Shown here: piece by piece, positions 12,701 through 21,785 of the stretch
Layout of the letters: every line of letters starts with the position of its first letter
Position numbering within the stretch: position 1 is the first letter of the stretch
Assembly: GCA_031761405.1 (NCBI GenBank)
Contig: JASEVX010000005.1
Coordinates: forward strand, 8,334,616-8,398,615
Direction of reading: 5' to 3'
Length of the DNA: 64,000 bases
From: Serripes groenlandicus
Taxonomy: Eukaryota > Mollusca > Bivalvia > Cardiida > Cardiidae
Notes under the pieces: model-generated
The model's database searches: none
The model's input: only the letters and a program-made list of their open reading frames with translations
Told to the model about the DNA's origin: nothing
Made by a program: the position numbers and the translations under genes

Positions 12701-15700
12701 ATATCTTTATAAATGAATTTATAATTATTGTAAAGAATTGAAAACATTGTGGTTAAACTGAACTTTGCATTTGCGATAATGTTTTCAAATGTCTACTTCA
12801 GATATGACGAAATGTGTTTTCATGTTGGAAAAGGTAATATCTGGTCTAGCTCGGAGTACAAACATACTTTGTGAAGACAGGTAGCTGTGCTCCCATTAAT
12901 TTGATTCTAGCAAACAACAGGAATACTGTGGTTCCCACAAGGACGGCAGATCTGATGATCGATCCCTTCAACCAGTTGGGGATTCGGGGCTTACCGAATA
13001 GAATACCAAGTAGTATATTCCATAAATCAATAAATACAGCCTGAAAGATAGAAAAGTAGACAAAAAAACTCAAAAACTTAATTCCATTAATTGTTATTGT
13101 CATTGAAATTAAAATCTTTATAACCCTTAATCCTTTCTAAGGTTTAATAGCTTTCATTTTGTTTGAGAAATGAAAGAGTTGGGTTTTATGGCACTGCAAC
13201 ATAACGAGGTCAATAAAGACCGGAGTGAGAAATGGAGGTCATTCATTTCAGACAAGAAGACCCCAGGAGCGTAAATTGAACAATCTTGGTAGACAATGCT
13301 ACACACCAAATATCTAAGCTCTAGGCCTTTGGGTTCCAGACAAGAAGAGGGAGAGAAATGGTTTACGGCAAAGGCTAAATAATAAATTTCATTGCCCCAC
13401 AAAAAAAACACTGAAGGCATGAGAAAACTTTGTGTTCTACCCTAAAATATACTTTCATGCATTCATTTTAAAAAAAATATCTTAATTTCTTTAGCTGTTT
13501 TTCCTTTCAAAAAAGTCTGTAAAATGCAATAAATTGATGGATAACATTGAATCAATTACCCTGCAATACAGGTGAAATGATGGGCATACAAACAAAGATG
13601 ACAATGCTGGAAAATACCATAAATCATGAATAAATTAACCCCTGCAGACACATTCTACTAAACATTGATGCAAAAGGAGAAAACACTCATATTGAGCAAT
13701 TTCTCTTTTCGTCACGTTTTTTCAATTCTATTCAATAATGATACTTTCATTTAGAAATCTGACAATTTATTCGCTAGATGTTTTCAAAGTCATCTGCTTC
13801 AGATTTGTTGTATGTGGGAAAAGGGTTAACCCTTTCCCTCATATGGCAATTCTGCAGCAGACGACTTTGAACGTATTTTGTTAAAAAATAGAAAATCTCC
13901 ATAATTGAATGGATAACCTATGACTAAAAGTGGAAAACATTGTGGCAAAAGGAGAAATTTGCACGTTTTGTGCAATTTCTTCTTTTGTCACTATGTTTTT
14001 AAAAAGCTGTCTGCTGCAGAGGCGTCAGAAAGCGTTAACAAAACAAAGCTTACCCGTTGAGCCACAAAGAGTTCATAGACGACACATACACCTATAACAG
14101 TAATACCCTGTTCTTTACATAACATTGCTATGGTAACCATTACAATACTCAAAAACAGTGGAGGCCATGCTGAAATAAATAAAATTAAAATATTATTTGA
14201 AAAATCCCCTTAATACTTTCAGAATAGGATTTTTAAAGTTTTCAATATAGCCATAAAAGGCAAAACAGACCTGCCACTTGGCAGCCATGTTTTTGACCTA
14301 TCAATATGGCTTGAAGGAATCTGATAGAGGGTCACCAATGGAATAATTCTACAATATTATTTGAAAATTGGCCAACCAGTTGCTGGTGAAACCAGGATTT
14401 TGCATGGATCCCCAAACTTGAAGGAATTCAGTCAAGGACATTGAGAGGATGCAACCTTTGAAGTTTCATCCAAATTGGCACAGGGGTAACAGAGGAGAAC
14501 TTGTTTGAAGCAAACATTTAACACTTGGAAGCATGCATGCATAACAGACAAATTGCCATGACATAGACTCGACTGGCTTTCAGCCAGTGAAGCTAAAAAC
14601 TAGAATTTTAAATGTTAAGCTAAACGCAAAATTCAATATTAGTGATAAACATGACAAGTCCAAAAATCAAATTTAAAATAATTCCAAATGTATAACCTCA
14701 AAGCCAATTTTGTATGTGCTATATTCATAAAATGTATATTCAAGACTTGAAGTCAATTTTAATAAAGTCACAATTCATGGGGTTTTTTTAGCTCCAAAAC
14801 AGGTAGAACTCATAATCTACAAAAAACAATGTGATGAAGGGTATAAAAACAGACGGGCCCTGGATCGCTCACCTGAGTTTTGCAATATGAGTTGTAAAGC
14901 CAACCATAGTAACCCATTCAGATAAGCTAACACAAAAGGCCCAATGCCCAGGTTAGCTTCACTTGCAACAAGGCAAATAACCCAACTAATGATGTCCGTT
15001 TTTTGTCAAATTAATATGACTTGAGCTGATCTTTTATGACACCACCAAAGGAACATCCCTGTGCAGTTTTATCAAAATTGGCAAAGTGGTTTAGGAGGAG
15101 ATGTATTTTGAAGGAATTGTTTACGGTCGATGGACAAAGAGTGATCAGAATAGCTCACCTCTTAGCACAAAGTGCTCAGGTGAGCTAAAATCCTGAAGTC
15201 TATGAAAGTAAGTGAAGCTCAAGGTATTATTTTCAACATGCTAAATGATAAACTCACTATTTGTATATATTCTCATATATTTATTCACAGATTAAATAAA
15301 GTCAATTAAATGTTCAGAAAGTTTCATGAATATTGGAAGAAAATAAGACATTTAGAGTTCCCAAGGTTATTCTAAATTTTAACTCAGTGATCTAGTGTTT
15401 GACCCCATGTGACCCAGTTAATTACTTGACTGAGATTTTATGAAGACAACAGTTCTGATGAATTGTTGTAGAGTTTGGAAGAAAAATGTGAGTTCCATAG
15501 TGTTAACAAGGTTATTCTAAAATTTGACCAAGTGACCTTGTTAAGTACTTGCCTGCAATTTGATGACGACAAATGTTCCTATAAATTGTCATAAAGATTT
15601 GTAGAAAAATGTGACTATATTCACAAGGTTATTCTAAATGTTGAACTATTTACCAAGTTTCTGACCCCATGTGACCCAGTTTGATTCTTGATTGAGAATT

Positions 15701-18700
15701 CATGGAAACAAAAGTTCTGATGAAGTGGTTAAGTAAGTTATTCGTTAATTTGACCAAGTGATGAGTTTGGTACTTGAAGACTGAGATCTGATGGGAGATA
15801 AAAAATCTGATGATTTTTCATTAAGATCGTAAGAAAATCATGGCCTCTACAGTGTTAATTAAGATTCTATAACATTTAACCTTGTGACAAATTTTTAGAC
15901 CCCCATGACCAAGTTTCGACTTTGACTCCTTTTGACAGAGAAAAAAGTTGATTTGTCATAATGATTGGATGAAAAAATGTGGGCTAATAAGCGTTCAGAG
16001 TTTTTCAAAAATGTGACCTACTAACCCAGCTTATGACCACAATAGCCCAGTTGAGAACTAGAATGAGATTTGATGAAGACAAAAGTTATGATGATTTGTC
16101 ATAAAAATTTAAAGATAATGTGGCCACTATAGTGATTAATTTTCATGATTAGATGAAATAATTGACTTCTACTGTGCTCACAAGGTTATTCTAACATTTG
16201 ACCTAGTGACCTAATTTTTGATTCCCATGACCCAGTTTTGAATTTGACTGAGTTTGATAGAGACAAATTTGATGATAAACTTTCATGAAGAATGGATGAA
16301 AAAAAAATGGCCTCTTCGGTCAATGCTGTCCAAGGTAAAGTGAACTAATCAATGTTACGTTACCTAACCAAGGCTAAGTTCTGCAGATCCCATTTTTTCA
16401 TTAAGATTGGATGAAAAATTACACCTCTACAGTCAATGTTAACCAAGGTTAAAACAATACATCTTACAATTTTTTAATAAAGTTTCAGAAATATTTGACC
16501 AGGTGAATAATAGAGAAATAAAAAAAAAGTGAATGCTATGTCTCACTCCAGATTTGAGGGCGAAACAAAAGTAAAAGTAACTTTAAACACAAATGTGGCA
16601 GAAAAGCAACACCTAAGTCTCACTTGCGCTATTTCAGTGTGGTGAGACAAATCCTCTATGGTTTGTGTAAATGTGGTGCAGCTCAATTAACAAGAGCATC
16701 CCAAACAACACAAATCCCTTCGCAGGGCCATTTTGTACAGATGCATTATAGTCTCTGTGACCTTAACCTTTCACCTACTTCAGTGAAACATGGATACATC
16801 TTTCCTCTTTTGACACTGAACCTATGTATGAAGTATAAATGAATTCCGTTCACTGAAAATGTGCTACAGTGATTGTGTTGTTTCAGACAGACATATTATA
16901 GTCACTGTGACCTTGACCTTTAACCTAGGTCACTAAAACCCAAACATGCCTAACCTCTCTTTACACTGAACATGTGTATAAAGTATTAAGAAATTCCATC
17001 CACAAAATATAAGTGCTAGAGCAATGACCCTGTTTCGAACTGACATATTATAGGCCCTCTGACCTTGACCTTTGACCTACATCGGTGAAACACAAACCCA
17101 GTCAAACTCTCTAGACATGGTACCTGTGTATGATGTAGGAAAGAATTTCGTCGACAAATGAAAGTGTTAGAGTGACAATGCCTTTTTGACAGACACATTA
17201 TAGTCACTGGACCTTGACCTTTGACTAGATCGTTCAAATGTGGACCCGTCCAAGCTCTCTTGACACTGAACATGTGTATGAAGTTTGAGAAAATTGCCTC
17301 CACAAATGAAAGTGCTAAAGTGATGATGTCATTTTGTACAAAAGTATTATAATCACTGTGACCTTGACCTTTGACAGTGAAATGAACTGGTACAAGAGAA
17401 ATTGCCTGTAAACAGGTGTGTGAAGTTTCATAAAAATTGGATAAGAATTGAAGTCGCTTGAACAATGACATTGTTGGGACACGTAGATACTGGGGGATCC
17501 CTATATATCCCCTCCACAATTACGTTGTTAGGGAATAATAAATATCAAATTAATGGAATAGATGTACTTACAGATGGGCTTATGATAACCTGTACACTTG
17601 GCATAGGACATCAAGGCTAGGAGGAAGAATATGGAAGATAGGGATTCTGCCCTTCCTACTACACCAGTAACCTATAAACAATATACAACACTTATAAAAT
17701 AGTCATTCTTTATTTAAGATTACATGTAAACAAAAATAACACATCTTTAAAATAATAACTATAAATGTGTTTATATAATAGATTGGCAATATCAAAATAT
17801 CATTATTTTCAACAGGTTCTTAGTGATAAGGGATTCATGCTATTCCTTAAAGTATGGAGCTCTATTTTCAACAAAAAAAAGACATTAAAACTGCAATTTT
17901 ACTAAAATAATGCAAACAAGAGGCCCAAGAGGGCCTGGGTATCGCTCCACGGCCATAAGGCAAAAATAAAATCTCCAAACAGCCCTGCCCCCTGGTGGCT
18001 ATTTTTTTACCAACCACCATGGCTTAAAGGAATCTTGTAGAGTGTCACGCAAGGAATGTTTCTGCAACATTATTTGAAAATCGGCCTGACACTTTCGGAG
18101 GAGAGGATATTTTAAGTTTTCACTACAGCCATATAAGGCAAAATAGCCCCACCCCCTGGCAGCCATATTTTTCAACCAATCAACATAGCTTGAAGGAATC
18201 TGATAGAGGGTAAGCCTAGGAACATTTCTACAAAATTATTTGAATATCGGCCAAACACTTTCGGAGGAGAAGATTTTTTAAGTTTTCACTATGGTCATAT
18301 AAGGCAAAATAGCTCCGCCCTCTGGCAGCCATGTTTTTCGACCAATCAGCATGGCTTAAAGGAATCTGATAGAGGGTCACCCAATGAACATTTCTACAAA
18401 ATTATTTGAAAATCGGTTGAACACTTTCGGAGAAGAAGATTTTTTAAGTTTTCACTTTGGTCATATAAGGCAAAATAGCCCCGCCCTCTGACGGCCATGT
18501 TTTTCGACCAATCAACATGGCTTGAAGGAATCTGATAGAGGGTCACCCAATGAACATTTCTACAAAATTATTTGAAAATCGGCTGAACACTTTCGGAGAA
18601 GAAGATTTTTTAAGTTTTCGCTATAGCTATATAAGGCAAAATAGCCCCGCTCCCCTGGCGGCCATGTTTTTCGCCGAATCAACATTTCTTGAAGGAATCT

Positions 18701-20723
18701 GAAAAAGGGTCACCCAAGGAACATTTCTACAAAATTATTTGAAAATCAGCTGAACACTTTCGGAGAAGAAGATTTTTTAAGTTTTCACTATTGCAATATA
18801 AGGCAAAATAGCCCCGCCCCCCTGGCGGCCATGTTTTTCAACCAATCAACATTTCTTGAAGGAATCTAATAAAGAGTCACCCAAGGAACATTTCTACAAA
18901 ATTATTTGAAAATCGGCCTGACACTTTTGGAGAAGAAGATTTTTTAAGTTTTCGCTATAGCTATATAAGGCAAAATAGCCCCGCCCCCCTGGCGGCCATG
19001 TTTTTCGCCGAATCAACATTTCTTGAAGGAATCTGAAAAAGGGTCACCCAAGGAACATTTCTAAAAAATTATTTGAAAATCAGCTGAACACTTTCGGAGA
19101 AGAAGATTTTTTAAGTTTTCACTATTGCAATATAAGGCAAAATAGCCCCGCCCCTCTGGCGGCCATGTTTTTCAACCAATCAACATTTTTTGAAGGAATC
19201 TAATAAAGAGTCACCCAAGGAACATTTCTACAAAATTATTTGAAAATCGGCCTGACACTTTTGGAGAAGAAGATTTTTTAAGTTCTCACTATTTTTTTCT
19301 TTCGGTTGCCATGGAAACCAGAATTTCGAATGGATCAAAAAAAATTGAAGGAATTTAGTAGAGGACATTGAGAGGATGCTTCCCATGAAGTTTCAACCAA
19401 ATTGGCCAAGTGGTTAGGGAGAAGAAGTTGTTTAAAGGAAAAAGTTTACGCACGCACGCATGCACGCACGCACGCACGGACGCACGACGGACAATTCGCC
19501 ATGACATAAGCTCGACTGGTTTTCAGCCAGTGGAGCTAAAAATGGAGTGCTATTAAGTTCCATTCTATACATCACATTTTTACATTAAAATTGACTTCAT
19601 ACATACATGTATACAATGCATTTGCCAAAAAGCGTTGATTTTTTAGTTAATATACCGGTAATTTAATACTTCATCATTTATATATACAATAAAATACTTA
19701 CTGCTTCTGTGTGAATGGGATGAACCGCGAATAGCAAGGCAGCAAGAAATGATGACAGTTCTGATATAAACATTGTACAAACTCTGAAATAACAAGGCAG
19801 CAAGAAAAATTGAAAGTCATGTGTATATGTGTATGTAATTAAAATGTGAATGACATCTTTCAACATGTGATTAATAAAAAACATCAAAGCTCCTTGCAAA
19901 AACCCGTAAAATGGTTAAACCCCTCAATTGATAATATCCAATTTTTATTTTTTATTAAAAGAAGATAACTTTTGCGGAAATCTTTTTATAGTGCATGATT
20001 TTTTTTTAAATGGACACCGAATGTATGGTAACATTAATATGGAAAGATTAACTATTTGATGAACAGTTACACTTACTTCATAAACAAGACACAGACAAGG
20101 GCATGTAGTATTACATTAAACAGATGGTAGGACATAGGATCAAGTTGGTTCCACATATAGTTTAGTCGGAATGTTAACACACATAATGGTCTGTAGGATT
20201 TATGACTTTTCTCCTGAAAAAGTAAAAAAACACGTTTGAAGACAGGTTAAACAGTATTTATGTATTTTGGCCAACAACTGAGTAGCCAATATAGAATTAC
20301 AAATAACACATCAATGTCAAAAAGAACAAACCTAAAATACTGATAATTTACCCAGCAATAAAAGCAACATACTGTTTGAAACTGTTTAAAAAAAAACAGT
20401 AAACTATCCAACCAAAATGCAAATTCAGTTTAGAGACAGAAACAAATTGTACTGTTGAAAAATATAATCATTTCCAAAGTCATTTATCTCATTGAATAAT
20501 TATGATAAACCATACTAACCTTACTCATGGGGGTTCCCCAGAAGTCATTTAAAAACAAGGTAGAAATTGGAGTCCTTGGCCTAAGATCTTTGTTATCAAT
20601 AATTGCAGAGACATCATCAAATGCAAATCCACAACCTAGCGCCTTTATGTAGCAAACCCCAACAGTAACACAGAGAATTACGGAATACAAGGTAAAATAG
20701 CTTTTGTTCACGTTGGACGTCAT
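627..20723 (-). CDS. TMTC3: TMTC3-type O-mannosyltransferase with TPR repeats (15 exons, C-terminus off the left edge)
   Basis: TMTC proteins are multi-pass ER membrane proteins with lumenal TPRs; the family is known to O-mannosylate cadherin-type domains. Fifteen exons join in frame with GT-AG introns: 20723-20520, 20213-20077, 19783-19702, 17671-17572, 14169-14054, 13040-12868, 12417-12165, 11374-11223, 8042-7959, 7040-6903, 6534-6410, 5048-4945, 3330-3248, 2166-2094, 713-627 (1911 nt, 637 codons). The N-terminus has a membrane segment followed by the acidic motif [10 protein letters not shown]. Later come [62 protein letters not shown] and [13 protein letters not shown], all diagnostic of TMTC3 rather than a generic TPR protein. 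TPRs begin in exon 10. Vertebrate TMTC3 is about 915 residues, so roughly 280 residues should lie beyond base 1. The first ATG has A at -3. No frameshift or internal stop was seen, so the gene looks functional. Confidence 0.95.
1340..1951 (+). repeat. tandem-core repeat, ~170-bp units, Helitron/pearl-like
   Basis: Three diverged units, each with AAACAAGC, a CCCCCT run, CATGTTTTTCA and ATCTTGG. Right end GCTTAGGTGAGCTAAAT resembles the ends of related elements at 14850-15187. Confidence 0.6.
2094..2166 (-). CDS. TMTC3: TMTC3 coding exon 14 (TPR)
   Basis: Encodes [20 protein letters not shown] then VLYN. Acceptor TTGCAG, donor GTAAGT. Confidence 0.93.
2196..2422 (+). mobile_element. MITE-A
   Basis: TTAA then CCCCTTCCCTC, central hairpin around AAATTGCTCGTTTTGAGC, right end GAGGGAAAGGG. 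Right TTAA mutated. Confidence 0.85.
2425..3008. repeat. ~160-bp diverged tandem units (GACCTTGACC-type)
   Basis: Units share GACCT(A/T)GGTC, CACTGAACC-like and TGAAG motifs with the longer array at 16690-17525. Ends near CGCCATAGCAACAATTA. Confidence 0.5.
3012..3240 (+). mobile_element. MITE-A, diverged
   Basis: Left end TAACCCCTTCCCACATA, central hairpin, right end GGGAAAGGGTT. Lies just past the donor of TMTC3 exon 13. Confidence 0.75.
3248..3330 (-). CDS. TMTC3: TMTC3 coding exon 13 (TPR)
   Basis: Encodes [20 protein letters not shown] then DIMMKQG. Acceptor TTTTCAG, donor GTATAT; phase matches both neighbours. Confidence 0.92.
3475..3621 (+). repeat. 12-bp tandem repeat
   Basis: About 12 copies of GAGACTGTTACG with G/A changes, in TMTC3 intron 12. 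Confidence 0.9.
3668..3897 (+). mobile_element. MITE-A, well preserved
   Basis: TTAA on both sides, left CACTTTCCCTCATACG, right TATGAGGGAAAGGG, hairpin tip GCACGTTTTGTGC. Confidence 0.9.
4403..4668. mobile_element. hAT-like MITE with 8-bp target duplication
   Basis: Element 4411-4660 has inverted ends CATCCTCGGTACCCAGGC and GCCTGGGTACCGAGGAGG. Both sides carry ATTTATAG, an 8-bp duplication typical of hAT elements. Confidence 0.75.
4945..5048 (-). CDS. TMTC3: TMTC3 coding exon 12 (TPR)
   Basis: Encodes [20 protein letters not shown] and SRLDEANK. Acceptor TTTTTCAG, donor GTTATT. Confidence 0.92.
5446..5657. mobile_element. MITE-A, strongly diverged
   Basis: TTAACCATTTCCCGC left end, hairpin AAATTGCTTATGATGAGCAA, right end TGTGGGAATAG. 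Confidence 0.6.
5699..5812. mobile_element. MITE-A fragment
   Basis: Central hairpin (AAACATTGTGG ... CACAATGTTTTC) and right end GTGGGAAAGTTTTAA. Confidence 0.5.
5827..6056 (+). mobile_element. MITE-A
   Basis: TTAA, CCCTTTCCCACGTAC, hairpin with TTACTCGTTTTGAGCAA, right end ATGAGGGGAAGCTTTAA. Confidence 0.85.
6133..6345 (+). mobile_element. MITE-A, diverged
   Basis: TAACCCTTTCCCACATAC left end; right end TATGTGGAAAAGGG. Ends 65 bp from TMTC3 exon 11. Confidence 0.75.
6410..6534 (-). CDS. TMTC3: TMTC3 coding exon 11 (TPR)
   Basis: Encodes [20 protein letters not shown] then [12 protein letters not shown]. Acceptor CTCTCTAG, donor GTAAAA. Confidence 0.95.
6615..6803. mobile_element. MITE-A, diverged
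   Basis: TTAACCCTTATGCAGCAG left, hairpin AAATTGCTCATGATGAAAAA, right end TGTGGGAAAGGG. Confidence 0.65.
6903..7040 (-). CDS. TMTC3: TMTC3 coding exon 10 (first TPR)
   Basis: Encodes [20 protein letters not shown] then [20 protein letters not shown], a canonical TPR helix pair. Donor GTGAGA. Confidence 0.95.
7211..7437 (+). mobile_element. MITE-A, well preserved
   Basis: CCCCTTTCCCTCATAC left, GCTCGTTTTGAGC tip, TATGAGGGAAAGGGTTA right. Confidence 0.88.
7652..7932. mobile_element. MITE-A remnant interrupted by MITE-B
   Basis: Outer ends AACCCTCTCCCACA and TGTATGAGGGAAAGAGTT are MITE-A-like; the middle 7682-7903 is MITE-B. Confidence 0.55.
7682..7903 (+). mobile_element. MITE-B copy 1
   Basis: Inverted ends AGGGCTTGGCGTGAAACGGT and TGTTTCACGCCAAGCACTCG, about 220 bp. 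Same family at 38719-38921 and 55757-56005. Confidence 0.85.
7959..8042 (-). CDS. TMTC3: TMTC3 coding exon 9
   Basis: Encodes a hydrophobic helix followed by [13 protein letters not shown], the junction between the membrane part and the TPR part. Donor GTAAGT. Confidence 0.92.
8078..8200 (+). mobile_element. MITE-A fragment
   Basis: TTAAACCCTTTCCCACATA left end and hairpin; right part decayed. Confidence 0.5.
8858..9092 (+). mobile_element. short Helitron-like insert
   Basis: Begins AACAAGATGTGTTTGTGAAA and CTGATGCCCCCG, ends CGGGGGCATAAAA, with a GACAGACAGACAGG microsatellite. Host unit resumes immediately after. Confidence 0.6.
9443..10738 (+). mobile_element. element with six to seven 163-bp core units
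   Basis: Starts ACAAGAGCGCCAAATGTCAC, ends with hairpin TTTTTTCAAAACGGGCGTAT. Core units repeat GAGCTGACAAGACCAATTTT every ~163 bp. A GCCGCCCGCCCGCC tract precedes the right end. Confidence 0.7.
11223..11374 (-). CDS. TMTC3: TMTC3 coding exon 8
   Basis: Encodes [20 protein letters not shown] then [16 protein letters not shown]. Donor GTAAGT, phase 2. Confidence 0.94.
11631..11806 (+). mobile_element. MITE-A, shortened
   Basis: TTAA, CCCTTTCCCACATAC; hairpin tip GCTTGTTTTGAGC; right end TGTGGGAAAGTGTTAA. Confidence 0.8.
11820..12049 (-). mobile_element. MITE-A, well preserved, reverse
   Basis: TTAA both sides, CCCTTTCCCTCATATAGACG left, hairpin tip GCACAAAACGTGC, right GTATGAGGTAAAGGG. Confidence 0.9.
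12165..12417 (-). CDS. TMTC3: TMTC3 coding exon 7
   Basis: Starts [20 protein letters not shown] and contains [19 protein letters not shown] plus a membrane segment. 253 nt, ends in phase 0 at donor GTAAGA. Confidence 0.94.
12723..12835. mobile_element. MITE-A remnant
   Basis: GAAAACATTGTGG / GATAATGTTTTC inverted core and right end TGTTGGAAAAGG only. Next to TMTC3 exon 6. Confidence 0.4.
12868..13040 (-). CDS. TMTC3: TMTC3 coding exon 6
   Basis: Encodes [20 protein letters not shown] and then [15 protein letters not shown]. Acceptor CTTTCAG, donor GTATGT, phase 2. Confidence 0.94.
13635..13829. mobile_element. MITE-A, diverged, adjoining another
   Basis: TTAACCCCTGCAGACAC left, right end TGTGGGAAAAGGGTTAA. 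The right TTAA is also the left TTAA of the next copy. Confidence 0.7.
13826..14038 (+). mobile_element. MITE-A, 3'-truncated, at TMTC3 exon 5 donor
   Basis: TTAACCCTTTCCCTCATATG left; ends GGCGTCAGAAAGCGTTAA, missing the last ~18 bp of the right end. Stops about 15 bp from the exon 5 border. Confidence 0.85.
14054..14169 (-). CDS. TMTC3: TMTC3 coding exon 5
   Basis: Encodes a membrane segment with [20 protein letters not shown]. Donor GTAAGC. A truncated MITE-A copy begins about 15 bp inside the intron. Confidence 0.94.
14210..14597 (+). repeat. pearl-like element, short copy
   Basis: One core unit (CATGTTTTTGACC, GGCTTGAAGGAATCTGATAG) plus the same right end as 19490-19541: GCCATGACATAGACTCGACT and a CTGGCTTTCAGCCAG hairpin. 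Confidence 0.65.
14850..15187 (+). repeat. repeat with AGCTCACC ends
   Basis: Starts GGGCCCTGGATCGCTCACCT, ends GCTCAGGTGAGCTAAAAT. The ends are partly inverted. Related right end at 1937-1951. Confidence 0.55.
15330..16500. repeat. diverged ~150-bp tandem units
   Basis: Recurring AAGGTTATTCTAA, TTTGACC(A/T)AGTGA, GACCCCATGTGACCCAGTT and GATGAA(T/G)TTGTCATAA motifs across TMTC3 intron 4. No coding signal. Confidence 0.6.
16690..17525. repeat. ~155-bp tandem units (GTGACCTTGACC-type)
   Basis: Five or so units with TTATAGTCACTGTGACCTTG and TGACACTGAACATGTGTATG. The 167-codon minus-strand frame across it is a by-product. Confidence 0.7.
17572..17671 (-). CDS. TMTC3: TMTC3 coding exon 4
   Basis: Encodes [20 protein letters not shown] and a following loop. 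Acceptor TATAG, donor GTAAGT, phase 1. Confidence 0.94.
17915..19541 (+). mobile_element. pearl/Helitron-like element with eight ~166-bp core units
   Basis: Left end AACAAGAGGCCCAAGAGGGC. Core units repeat GCAAAATAGCCCCGCCC, GGCGGCCATGTTTTTC and TCACCCAAGGAACATTTCTA. An (ACGC)n microsatellite at 19448-19485 and a CTGGTTTTCAGCCAG hairpin close the right end. This order (core repeats, microsatellite, short tail) is that described for bivalve pearl elements. Lies in TMTC3 intron 3. Confidence 0.75.
19702..19783 (-). CDS. TMTC3: TMTC3 coding exon 3
   Basis: Encodes [20 protein letters not shown] then HPIHTEA, a family signature. Acceptor ATTTCAG, donor GTAAGT. Confidence 0.94.
20077..20213 (-). 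CDS. TMTC3: TMTC3 coding exon 2
   Basis: Encodes [19 protein letters not shown] and a hydrophobic stretch. Acceptor TTTTCAG, donor GTAAGT, ends in phase 2. Confidence 0.95.
20520..20723 (-). CDS. TMTC3: TMTC3 coding exon 1
   Basis: 68 codons from ATG. Contains the first membrane segment and the FDDVSAI motif, ending at ...GTPMSK before donor GTTAGT (phase 0). A CAG acceptor 10 bases upstream of the ATG suggests a separate non-coding 5' exon. Confidence 0.93.
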
Positions 20724-21470
20724 CTTCTCGGGCTGAAATGATAAATAATGAATAAATGATATGTGTTACCATTTTAATCTCAATTAAAACAGCTAAGCTT
20801 ATCTCTTATACAGACGATATTTGATGTCACTGCAGCTGACAACTTTTGAAAATATTATGGGGGAAAGGAGAAATTGCTCCTTTACCCCATAATGTTTTCA
20901 AAAGTCGTCAGCTGCAGTGACATCAAATGTTGCCTGTATAAGAAGAGATAGGTTTACCCGTTTTAACTCAGAAAGTCTCTTGTAAATTGGAGAAAGGAAA
21001 ATCTAGTTGATAAGGACTCAAAAATCTATATGAGGGGTGTTTTGCATGTTCTAAAATCCTTATTTGACATTATACGGGTAAACAAATCGACGGCGAAGCC
21101 GGCGATGTTTCCCGTCAATAGGTAATGTGTATGAACTTTGCAAAAAATTGCTATACCGTCTTTCCTAAAATTGTGTCCAGAGCGAACTTTTCGATGCAGT
21201 GATACGCAGTCACGATACTCGTACGTTTTCATTGGATGAAAAGAAAATATCGAAACAAAAAAAACTTCTAGAGGAAATAATTAAATATGATAATACATAC
21301 ACGATAAAGGAACAAGCACAAGTTATTTTATGTGTGATAATTTGCGTGTAATAACACTCGTCGTCTATTTCTAAAACGAGTTCAAATAAAAACTTGTAAG
21401 GGTTTTTTGACTTTCCGGAAGTTATAAATCCAAATTTCTGTAATATGACGTCATAAAAGTGACGTCATTA
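20724..21470 (-). promoter_or_regulatory. presumed TMTC3 5' region
   Basis: This stretch holds the likely 5' UTR intron and start region of TMTC3. It contains a 150-bp inverted repeat (20801-20950) and, near 21080-21240, sequence richer in CG than its surroundings. I cannot place the transcription start or a TATA box with confidence. Confidence 0.35.
20801..20950. repeat. 150-bp near-perfect inverted repeat (MITE-A relative)
   Basis: Arms begin ATCTCTTATACAG and match over ~73 bases, including TTTGATGTCACTGCAGCTGA, with a short centre GAAATTGC. The inner part is like the MITE-A core but the ends differ. Confidence 0.85.
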
Positions 21471-21471
21471 T

Positions 21472-21771
21472 ATTAGTGGTGCAGAGGTAGAGCGTCGGCC
21501 TCTTGTATCAAAGGTCCCTGGTTCGAGTCCCGTGATGAGCGGGTCCTGACTTTTCTTTGTTTTTGTTTTTTTTGTTTTTGTTCTGGTATTTTGATTTGTT
21601 AATTCATTGTATTTGGTTCGAAACATTGTATGTATGTTTATAATCAATAAATATGTTCTATGTTCTATGTTCCTGACTTTGGGATTTAAGTCTCCAGGAA
21701 GCAGACATCGAGCGTGATTAATATAAGCTGAAAGCTTGTTTCACAATCGATGTAATATAAATAAGTTTAAA
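21472..21771 (+). mobile_element. SINE-2 (tRNA-headed) with LINE-tail insert
   Basis: tRNA-like head with box A AGAGGTAGAGCGTCGG and box B GGTTCGAGTCC, body GACTTTGGGATTTAAGTC, tail TAATATAAATAAGTTTAAAC. Acceptor-stem ends do not pair, so not a tRNA gene. Interrupted at 21554-21670. Confidence 0.75.
21554..21670 (+). mobile_element. LINE 3'-end fragment inside SINE-2
   Basis: Flanked by TCCTGACTTT at 21544-21553 and 21671-21680. T-rich start, ends CAATAAATATG plus TTCTATG repeats, like 3' tails of RTE/CR1-type LINEs. Confidence 0.6.
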
Positions 21772-21785
21772 CTAAATGAACCAAA

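Noticed and set aside
17016..17519. 167-codon minus-strand frame
   Set aside because: Falls on diverged ~155-bp repeat units in a TMTC3 intron; no family match seen.
21474..21545. Functional tRNA gene
   Set aside because: Boxes A and B are present but the ends do not form an acceptor stem and a second copy at 50312-50390 shares the same non-tRNA body.
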